DNA of 20,891 bases from WTAW01 sp964540205. GTDB taxonomy: Bacteria > Acidobacteriota > Aminicenantia > Aminicenantales > Aminicenantaceae. This document shows positions 14,803 to 20,891 of the stretch, one piece after another. The stretch's first letter is position 1. Each line of letters opens with the position of its first letter. Below the pieces are notes generated by a model. It made no database searches. It was not told the DNA's origin and saw only the letters and a program-made list of their open reading frames with translations. The stretch lies in NCBI GenBank assembly GCA_964540205.1, contig CAZIMJ010000324.1:1-20891 (forward strand). The letters are read 5' to 3'. The position numbers and the translations under genes were made by a program.

Positions 14803-17328
14803 ATGGGAAAAAGTCGCTTTTACAAGTATTTCTCCCGCATAGTGGATATCAAACCGGGTGAAGAAACACTTGTCCTTCTGCTCTTTTCTTGTTTTTTCTT
14901 GATCATCGCCCCCCATACGATCATCAAAGCCCTTCGCTATGCTGACCTGTTGTATAAAATGGGCCCTAAGGGCCTACCTATTGCCTATCTGTGTGCAGCC
15001 GTTGTGACCGGACTGGTCGTAGTGTTCCATTCGAAAATTCGGGTCAGGTTTTCCAGCCAAATCTTGATGACATGGAGTCTTGTGTTTTTTGTTTTTTCCG
15101 GATTGTTGTTGCATATTTTGCTGCAGACGGATTTTGGGACACAAAGTGCTTTTCTGAGTTATGTTTATTGGGTTTGGGCAGGTGTGCTTGTTACAGTTCT
15201 CGTGACTCAATTCTGGATGATCGTGATTGAGGTGTTTAATCCGAGAGAAGCCAAGCGATTGATCGGATTCTGTGGCAGTGGCGGGATTCTGGGTGGCATT
15301 CTCGGGGGGTTGCTTGCAGGTTTTTTGACTCGTTCAAATCTGTCTAACTTGTTACTCCCATTAGCATGTGGAGTGCTTTTGGTCTGTATATTTGTCGTCC
15401 GGGCGATATTCATTCTCTGGCAGAAACAGCCTTCATTTGCTAGACAAACCGAACAAAAAAGAGAGTTTTTTGATTCCCGAAAATTCGGCTTTAAGGACAG
15501 CTTTCGCGCTGTTCGAAAAAACAGATATCTTGTTGTGATCGCGGTCCTTGTTGTAATCACGGTTATTGTCTCAACATTCATAGATTTCTATTTCAGTTCA
15601 GCCGTAGATGATCATTTTACCAATAAAGAGGCGATGCAAGCTTTTTTTGGTCTCTTCTATGCGGGCTTGCTGACATTTGCATTTTTCGTGAACATATTTC
15701 TAACCAGCTTTTTGCTAAGAAATTTCCGGATTCGATTAACTCTGCTGTTGACTCCGGTTACGCTGTTTATCGGCGCTTTAGCTGCAATATTTGCTCCTTT
15801 CACATTGTCCACTGCGGTTCTGATAAAAAGCGCCGATGAAGGACTGGGCTTTTCACTCCAGCAATCTGTGAGGGAATTGTTATATATCCCTGTGTCGTCT
15901 GAGCTGAAATTCAAAACCAAACCTTTCATTGATATGTTCATCAACCGGTTTGCGAAAGTGTTGGCCGCGATTTTACTTTTTTTATTCGCGCTTACTCTAG
16001 AGAAAAAAGTTGAATATTTAACTCCTGTCTTTGATCCGGGATTGGCCAAAGACCTGCTGTGGGGAGTTATTGCCTTTCTGATACTCTGGATAATGTTTAG
16101 CTTAAAGATCTACAAGGAGTACATCAACGCCCTCAGACAGAATATAAAGGTCAAGTGGAAAAGAGCAGATAAGACGGTAACGGAAAAACTTGATGTGGAC
16201 TACACCAAACTAATCTTCGATACCATTGAGAGCAAGAATCGAAGCTCTGTTCTGTATGCATTGCATCTCTTCGATCTGCTGGAGCAGGATAAGCTTACCT
16301 CCGAAATCAAGACAATGATCTCTCAAAAAGCTTCTGAGGTGAAAGCCTCCTCACTCGGGGATCTGTTCAATGCCGAAGGTGCGACTTGGTTCCCAGAGAT
16401 CGATGATGATATCAGTCAGGAGGCCCTTGTCACGGACATTCGTGAGATCATGTCCTCGGAGATTTATCAGCAATTGATCGAGTTGCATGCCGAACAGGTG
16501 ATGGAAGAGGGGAATGAATCCGAGATCGGGAAAATGGAGATGGCCAAGGCGATTGGTTTGATGGATCCAAAATCCCAAGTTGTGAAGAAGCTTGAAGTGC
16601 TCATTAACGATAAATCCACAGAAGTTTCGCGCTATGCGATCCAGAGTGCCGCAAGGCTTAAAACGGAGGAACACATACCAGCCATAATCCACAAACTTAG
16701 CAATCCTCTTATGCATGAAGACGCTGTCAGCGCGTTGAGAAAATATGGTCATTCAGCTCTGGCTATTCTGCAGGAATATCTTAAAGACAACAGCCAGGCC
16801 ATAGAGATAAGAAAGGATATAGCTAAAGTCCTGGCCCAAATCGGAATACAAGAATCGGTTCAAATTCTGTTAGATGAACTGAGTAGGGGAACGGAGGAAT
16901 TAGTCACGGAAATTGTCGATGCACTGGACCGTATCCGTGCAGAAAAACTCGACATTTCTTTTCCTCCCAAATTGGTTCGGAGAGAGATATTGTTAGTCAT
17001 AAAAAAATACTGTCGGGTTTACATTGATCTGATGAGTCTCGGATCTGATGAGAAAAACACTAAACAAGGACGACAACTCCAAAAAAGATTGACAGTTGAT
17101 TTTTCGAGTATTTTCAAATTGCTCGGGTTGTATTATCCTCATGAAGACATTGTCAAGGCTTACCAAAACCTTCAAACAGGTACTACGAATTCTGTAGCCT
17201 ACGCCATGGAACTGCTGGATAACACCTTACATAAAGAGATGAAGAATGCCATTTTTCCCCTTGTAGAAGACATGTCTCCTGTGGAGAGGCAGAGAGAATT
17301 TCAAAAGATCCTCAGAAACTTGATGTGA
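14803..17328 (+). CDS. ATP/ADP-translocase-like (Npt/NTT) membrane protein fused to a HEAT-repeat domain
   Basis: The first roughly 440 residues are a polytopic membrane domain with about 12 hydrophobic segments. After a short cytoplasmic start (VDIKPGEETLVLLLF) the pattern resembles the NTT/Npt nucleotide-exchanger branch of the MFS fold. Features include EVFNPREAKRLIGFCGSGGILGG, a conserved block in this group, and a central DSFRAVRKNRYL linker. Classical NTT proteins of Chlamydia and Rickettsia exchange ATP for ADP; free-living homologues with C-terminal extensions are of unknown function. Residues 440-841 are soluble and helical. About 604-692 reads as HEAT/PBS-lyase-like repeats (SRYAIQSAARLKTEEHIPAI, then further helical pairs), a protein-binding solenoid. 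The ATG has only a distant GAGAGG. Next gene 41 bp downstream. I cannot confirm nucleotide transport. Confidence 0.75.
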   Translation: MGKSRFYKYFSRIVDIKPGEETLVLLLFSCFFLIIAPHTIIKALRYADLLYKMGPKGLPIAYLCAAVVTGLVVVFHSKIRVRFSSQILMTWSLVFFVFSGLLLHILLQTDFGTQSAFLSYVYWVWAGVLVTVLVTQFWMIVIEVFNPREAKRLIGFCGSGGILGGILGGLLAGFLTRSNLSNLLLPLACGVLLVCIFVVRAIFILWQKQPSFARQTEQKREFFDSRKFGFKDSFRAVRKNRYLVVIAVLVVITVIVSTFIDFYFSSAVDDHFTNKEAMQAFFGLFYAGLLTFAFFVNIFLTSFLLRNFRIRLTLLLTPVTLFIGALAAIFAPFTLSTAVLIKSADEGLGFSLQQSVRELLYIPVSSELKFKTKPFIDMFINRFAKVLAAILLFLFALTLEKKVEYLTPVFDPGLAKDLLWGVIAFLILWIMFSLKIYKEYINALRQNIKVKWKRADKTVTEKLDVDYTKLIFDTIESKNRSSVLYALHLFDLLEQDKLTSEIKTMISQKASEVKASSLGDLFNAEGATWFPEIDDDISQEALVTDIREIMSSEIYQQLIELHAEQVMEEGNESEIGKMEMAKAIGLMDPKSQVVKKLEVLINDKSTEVSRYAIQSAARLKTEEHIPAIIHKLSNPLMHEDAVSALRKYGHSALAILQEYLKDNSQAIEIRKDIAKVLAQIGIQESVQILLDELSRGTEELVTEIVDALDRIRAEKLDISFPPKLVRREILLVIKKYCRVYIDLMSLGSDEKNTKQGRQLQKRLTVDFSSIFKLLGLYYPHEDIVKAYQNLQTGTTNSVAYAMELLDNTLHKEMKNAIFPLVEDMSPVERQREFQKILRNLM

Positions 17329-17369
17329 CGATGGAAATTCTCTATGATGGAATATACGGGAGATGAGAA

Positions 17370-18008
17370 ATGAGTAAAGAAAAAACAAGTGTTACGCCGA
17401 CTAAGAACGGACCGTACGAAGTCGAAAATTTGGAGAATTTCAAAAATTCGAGAGTTGAGGACATCGGTGTCCAGCCGATGATGTTTCTCTGCCGGTGTGG
17501 AGGGTCAAACAACAAGCCCTTTTGTGATGGGACACACATCCAAAATGGCTTTACTGATGAGAAGAAATCTGACCGTGTTCCGGATAGGATGGAGGACTAT
17601 GGAGGTAAAGAGATAACCATCCATGACAACAGGGGTGTCTGTTCTAATCGCGGCCATTGTACAGATAATTTGCCAACGGTGTTTCAGATGGATAAAGAGC
17701 CGTGGATCGATCCGGATGGGGCAGAGGCCGATGAGGTCGCTCGCGTAATCGAGATGTGCCCTTCCGGAGCCCTCAGTTACACTAGAGACGGAGAACTCCA
17801 TAAGGATCTGGAGACAAGGGAACCAGCCATTATTGTTTCTAAGGACGGGCCTTATGATGTCCAGGGTGGTGTAGAATTCGTCGATGCCGAGGGAAATACA
17901 CCCGAGTCCAGAGAACACTATACGCTTTGTCGATGCGGCCACTCCAAAAACAAACCCTTCTGCTCCGGCCAACACTGGGACCTCGACTTCAAAGACCCGA
18001 AAAATTAA
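17370..18008 (+). CDS. CDGSH / divergent 4Fe-4S / CDGSH iron-sulfur protein
   Basis: This 212-residue cytoplasmic protein contains three iron-sulfur segments. CDGSH motif 1 is CRCGGSNNKPFCDGTH (ligands C41, C43, C52, H56). The middle segment resembles the divergent 4Fe-4S mono-cluster family (Fer4_19), with C91, C97 and C130 in VCSNRGHC and EMCPSGAL. CDGSH motif 2 is CRCGHSKNKPFCSGQH (C187, C189, C198, H202), with serine replacing the usual aspartate after the third cysteine. CDGSH sites bind a labile 2Fe-2S cluster through three cysteines and one histidine. The family is thought to act in electron or cluster transfer, but its role in bacteria is not settled. It starts 41 bp after the translocase-like gene and may be co-transcribed. 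The ATG has GGGAGATGAG shortly upstream. Confidence 0.9.
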   Translation: MSKEKTSVTPTKNGPYEVENLENFKNSRVEDIGVQPMMFLCRCGGSNNKPFCDGTHIQNGFTDEKKSDRVPDRMEDYGGKEITIHDNRGVCSNRGHCTDNLPTVFQMDKEPWIDPDGAEADEVARVIEMCPSGALSYTRDGELHKDLETREPAIIVSKDGPYDVQGGVEFVDAEGNTPESREHYTLCRCGHSKNKPFCSGQHWDLDFKDPKN

Positions 18009-18034
18009 AAAAAAGGGGACAGGCTACTTTATTA
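18007..18034 (+). repeat. possible remnant of a dispersed GGGGACAGGCTAC repeat
   Basis: AAAAAAGGGGACAGGCTACT follows the CDGSH stop codon directly. From memory, A-rich GGGGACAGGCTAC-type words recur near REP-associated or Y1-type transposases in many bacterial genomes. Only one copy is visible here, so the call rests on recollection. It lies exactly at the broken 5' edge of the permease remnant. Confidence 0.25.
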
Positions 18035-18039
18035 ATTAC

Positions 18040-18422
18040 CTCTGTGCCTGGATTCACCCCCGCTTTCGGACTCCTATCTATGCCATACTGGTGCAATCGG
18101 CCTGGGCCGTAGTCCTCCTCCTCTTCTGGGGAACGTTTGAGGACCTCATCACTTATGTTGTTTTCACCGATTGGATTTTTTTGGATTGACAGCCTTAGGG
18201 ATCTTCATCTTCAGACGCAAGCTCAAAGACCACCCAAGACCCTACAAGACCCTAGGCTACTCTGTCATTCCCCTCATATTCATTACAATCACATTTCTCT
18301 TTGTTCTTAATTCCCTTATTGAAAAGCCCCTGCATGCCTGGGCGGGATTGATCTTAATGATACTGGCACTCCCGGTGTTCTTCACCTTTAAAAAGCGGCG
18401 GAAGAAAATCAATCCTACATAG
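18040..18422 (+). pseudogene. C-terminal remnant of an APC-family amino-acid permease, frameshifted
   Basis: From about 18043 the text AWIHPRFRTPIYAILVQSAW, then FWGTFEDLITYVVFTDWIF, matches the last third of amino-acid/polyamine permeases, normally about 450-500 residues. The frame then hits TGA at 18187-18189, but the neighbouring frame continues directly: FFGLTALGIFIFRRKLKDHP and RPYKTLGYSVIPLIF, ending at TAG 18420-18422. The break is in a run of seven T (18176-18182); eight would restore the frame. The N-terminal two thirds are absent, since the CDGSH gene ends just upstream. Both defects make it non-functional. The substrate cannot be named. Its end is 6 bp from the convergent DUF1846 gene. 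Confidence 0.85.
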
Positions 18423-18428
18423 ACTTTT

Positions 18429-19946
18429 TCAGCTAGAAAAAAGATTTCCTGAGGAAAAGTGCGGCTCGCTGGTCAAATTAATCCCAAGTTTCCTGAGGCC
18501 GGCCTCGTCCCCTGGTGTGGGAATATGAGTAAGATGAGCCTCTGTCCCTCGGAGCTCCCTCAACTTTTTTAGTGCCAATTCGGCTGCCGGATTCGTGGCA
18601 GCACTGATACTCAGACTGATCAGTGTTTCTTCAAGATTCAGACTCAATGATTTGGACTGAAGCACATCTTTTTTAAGGTTGCTGACGGCTCCAATGATAT
18701 TGTCCGGCAACAGAGGGCTTCTATCAGGGATTTTTGCGAGATGTTTAACCGTTCGCAACACCAAGCTAGATGCCGCGTGAAACAGAGGTGAATTGTTCCC
18801 TTGGATGATGGTTCCATCTGGGAGCTCGAGGGCCGCTCCACAATAAATTCCCTTATGGCCTTTCTTTTTTTCAAAGGCCTCCTTTGCAGCGTCCTTTGCG
18901 GCTGAAACCACTCTCCGAATCTCAGGCGAGACCATGAGTTCGTCCATGACCAATTTTACTTTCTCTACGGGGGCTTTATCCAGGAAACCCATGACATGCT
19001 CACAGGAATAACGGAAATACCTGCGAATCACTTCCTGTTTGGCTGCCTCCTGGACGATTGCATCATCTAAGATGCCACAGCTTGCCCTGTTGACGCCCAT
19101 ATCCGTTGGAGATTTGTAAATTGCCTCTTTTTCTGTCAATCTCTCCAAAATCCGTTGCAAAACAGGAAAAGCCTCCACATCTCGGTTATAGTTAACAGCA
19201 GGTGTATTGTAGGCATCCAAATGGAAGGAATCTATAAGATTAAAATCTCCGATATCCGCAGTCGCAGCCTCGTAGGCAATATTGACCGGATGTTTCAATG
19301 GCAGATCCCAAATGGGAAAGGTTTCAAACTTAGCATAGCCGACTTGGATGCCGTACTTGTGGTCATGGTACATCTGGGAGAGGCAGGTTGCCAATTTCCC
19401 ACTTCCAGGCCCGGGGCCGGTTACTACCACAAGGGATTTTGTTGTCGGGATATACTCATTTGCACCGTATCCTTCTTCGCTGAGGATCATTTCTACATTG
19501 GTTGGATACCCGCGTGTAAATTGATGGGTGAAAACATTGATATTTCTGCGTTCCAATTTATTTTTAAATATTTTAGCGGCAGGCTGATTGTCAAATCGCG
19601 TTATGACCACTCCTCTTATGGGAAGGTCCCAATCCCGCAGATCATCGATAAGTTTTAAAGCATCCGCATCATATGTAATTCCAAAATCGGCACGAATCTT
19701 CTTCTGTTCAATATCCCCGGCGTAGATACAAATCAGGATTTCAGCATTGTCCTTCAGCTTCTGCAGCAGTCGCATTTTCACGTTAGGATCAAATCCAGGT
19801 AGCACTCTAGCCGCATGATAGTCAAACAGCAATTTTCCCCCAAATTCAAGATATAGTTTATTGTTATACAAACTCACTCTCTCTCGGATGGCTGTGGTTT
19901 GTTCATCGAGGTACTTTTTGTTATCAAAGCCAATTTTATTTTTCAT
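18429..19946 (-). CDS. DUF1846 (UPF0371) family protein
   Basis: This 505-residue cytoplasmic protein matches the DUF1846 family along its whole length. Structures exist for the family, but no agreed biochemical function. It starts KIGFDNKKYLDEQTTAI, contains VVITRFDNQPAA (113-124) and has the conserved TGPGPGSGKLATCLSQMYHD (176-195), in which GPGPGSGK (177-184) resembles a P-loop. Further conserved text includes FNLIDSFHLDAYN, SPTDMGVNRA and CGAALELPDG. Length is normal for the family and no defect is seen. A sigma-70 promoter lies about 43-71 bp upstream and there is no Shine-Dalgarno sequence. It is transcribed toward the permease remnant. A role in nucleotide binding is only suggested by the glycine-rich loop. 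Confidence 0.93.
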   Translation of the reverse strand: MKNKIGFDNKKYLDEQTTAIRERVSLYNNKLYLEFGGKLLFDYHAARVLPGFDPNVKMRLLQKLKDNAEILICIYAGDIEQKKIRADFGITYDADALKLIDDLRDWDLPIRGVVITRFDNQPAAKIFKNKLERRNINVFTHQFTRGYPTNVEMILSEEGYGANEYIPTTKSLVVVTGPGPGSGKLATCLSQMYHDHKYGIQVGYAKFETFPIWDLPLKHPVNIAYEAATADIGDFNLIDSFHLDAYNTPAVNYNRDVEAFPVLQRILERLTEKEAIYKSPTDMGVNRASCGILDDAIVQEAAKQEVIRRYFRYSCEHVMGFLDKAPVEKVKLVMDELMVSPEIRRVVSAAKDAAKEAFEKKKGHKGIYCGAALELPDGTIIQGNNSPLFHAASSLVLRTVKHLAKIPDRSPLLPDNIIGAVSNLKKDVLQSKSLSLNLEETLISLSISAATNPAAELALKKLRELRGTEAHLTHIPTPGDEAGLRKLGINLTSEPHFSSGNLFSS

Positions 19947-19988
19947 AGTTATAATCTTTTGTATATCATAAAGCGATCTGTTGGATGA

Positions 19989-20017
19989 ATAATAAAGAAG
20001 TTAAAAGAATTTATCAA
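19989..20017 (-). promoter_or_regulatory. sigma-70 promoter of the DUF1846 gene
   Basis: On the minus strand TTGATA (20017-20012) and TATTAT (19994-19989) are separated by exactly 17 bp, each matching 5 of 6 consensus bases. Transcription would start near 19982, giving a leader of about 36 nt before the ATG at 19946. The surrounding AT-rich sequence fits a promoter. Confidence 0.6.
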
Positions 20018-20091
20018 TAATAGAGTTTTATCTTTTTACAAATCTTTTTTTCGCAACGGTTCTGATGAGTGTGCCGTTGTGGAATACCATC

Positions 20092-20119
20092 ATCACATTG
20101 TGTGTTAAAACAGTGTGAT
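20092..20119 (-). terminator. hairpin just after the amidase gene, possible terminator
   Basis: ATCACATTGT (20092-20101) and ACAGTGTGAT (20110-20119) form a 10-bp stem with one G-T pair and an 8-nt loop, touching the stop codon of the minus-strand amidase gene. No T-run follows on the minus strand, so it may be a processing site or an operator rather than a true terminator. Confidence 0.35.
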
Positions 20120-20891
20120 TAATCGAATCTCTTGGGAGGATGACGGTGCTGTGTGGCCTGCTCATACGCATAGGCTACGCGGATGAGACCGGGCTCATCG
20201 AAATGCCGCCCCACGATCTGGAGGCCTGCAGGAAGATTCGTGTATGTGAAGCCCATCGGAACAGTAAATCCTGGCATTCCTGTGTGGGGAGGAATGAGCT
20301 GGCTGTTGTCGCCGGCAGGACTCTTAACATCACTCAGTTTTCGCGGGGGGTTGCTCCAGGTGGGATAGATGATAAAATCCACGCCTTGGTCAGCCATCGC
20401 CTTAAGGACTGCTTCTCGAAAAACAACATTTTTCGGTTCTGTATAGATATCCTTACACGCGGGTTCTTCTTGGAGCGGCACTTCCAGGGCATGAAAGATC
20501 CGCATCTTATTGGGTGTGGCAAACAGGCCTTTGTTATAGACCTCGAGCAAGTTTTGAATGGGTGCGTTGTCGCCCAACGATGCCAAGTAGTTGTTGAGGT
20601 CGTGCCGGAACATATCACACCATATGCCTTTAGTGAGTCTGCCAAAGCCGGAAATCACGAAAGGATCCACGATCTCAGCACCAGCCAACTTAATATCCTC
20701 GATGGCTTGCTCAAAGAGCGCGAGCACCTCAGTATCGGTTGTCGGTCTATCTGTGTAAAGACGAAACACACCGATACGCGCACCTTTTAGTCCATCTTTG
20801 TCAAGGAATTGTGTGTAGTTCTCTGGGATCTTCCCCTTACATTTTTCTGTGATGGGATCGTTCGGGTCATATCCGGCGATCACTTCCAGGG
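20119..20891 (-). CDS. amidase signature family protein, C-terminal part (5' end outside window)
   Basis: The minus-strand frame is open to the window edge and ends at TAA (20121-20119), giving the last 256 or so residues. The text from LEVIAGYDPNDPI through LKGARIGVFR, VDFIIYPTWSNPP, MPGFTVPMGFTYTNLPAGLQ and IVGRHFDEPGLIRVAYAYEQ is typical of GatA-related amidases that hydrolyse carboxamides. The Ser-cisSer-Lys catalytic residues and the glycine/serine-rich signature lie in the missing N-terminal half, so activity cannot be checked. The segment from about residue 70 to 160 (FGRLTKGIWCDMFRHDLNNY) resembles stand-alone amidases more than the tRNA amidotransferase subunit GatA. An internal ATG near 20883 is not the start, because homology continues beyond it. 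Substrate unknown. Confidence 0.9.
   Translation of the reverse strand, partial: LEVIAGYDPNDPITEKCKGKIPENYTQFLDKDGLKGARIGVFRLYTDRPTTDTEVLALFEQAIEDIKLAGAEIVDPFVISGFGRLTKGIWCDMFRHDLNNYLASLGDNAPIQNLLEVYNKGLFATPNKMRIFHALEVPLQEEPACKDIYTEPKNVVFREAVLKAMADQGVDFIIYPTWSNPPRKLSDVKSPAGDNSQLIPPHTGMPGFTVPMGFTYTNLPAGLQIVGRHFDEPGLIRVAYAYEQATQHRHPPKRFD

Noticed and set aside
20140..20790. Plus-strand open frame of 216 codons
   Set aside because: It is antisense to the amidase gene, whose family motifs are clear.

Overview
The window (about 45% GC by eye) is bacterial chromosome from a Gram-negative organism with sigma-54 regulation, lipoprotein-type and Sec-type export, long MacB/FtsX-type permeases, BNR/VPS10-type propeller proteins and an exported-looking methyltransferase. 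That gene mix is familiar from FCB-group, Acidobacteria-, Aminicenantes- or KSB1-like genomes, often known only from metagenomes. No rRNA, tRNA or clear phylogenetic marker is present, so the lineage is an inference.

Left part (1-6707): a WD40-repeat protein open at the window edge, then a two-gene operon for a soluble GAF-domain histidine kinase and an NtrC-type sigma-54 activator (1826-4901). Directly downstream is a textbook -24/-12 (sigma-54) promoter, 37 bp before the start codon of a glutamate dehydrogenase that carries an unusual N-terminal four-cysteine segment. The kinase, activator, promoter and dehydrogenase read as one candidate nitrogen or amino-acid control module. A strong hairpin terminator follows.

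Middle (6706-12130): two decayed transporter genes (a sodium:solute symporter on minus, a TRAP-type binding protein on plus) are joined head to head as if one deletion removed both 5' halves. Next come a lipoprotein-like alkaline phosphatase with two altered active-site positions, a BNR propeller protein that seems to have lost about a third of the family's length by an in-frame repeat-to-repeat deletion, and a signal-peptide-bearing O-methyltransferase. Two MITE-like elements (8580-8692 and 11844-12113) share termini and an internal hairpin with a compensatory base-pair change. Each ends just before the ribosome-binding site of a large gene.

Right part (12131-20891): an FtsX-type permease without a visible ATPase, an ATP/ADP-translocase-like membrane protein fused to a HEAT-repeat domain, a CDGSH / divergent 4Fe-4S / CDGSH protein, a frameshifted remnant of an amino-acid permease, a convergent DUF1846 gene with a good sigma-70 promoter, and the C-terminal part of an amidase running off the window. 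Three decayed uptake genes (SSS, TRAP, APC) in one 20-kb window suggest ongoing loss of transport functions. I found no phage, CRISPR, secretion or toxin system here. The strongest candidates for something new are the sigma-54/Cys4 glutamate dehydrogenase module and the paired structured repeats.
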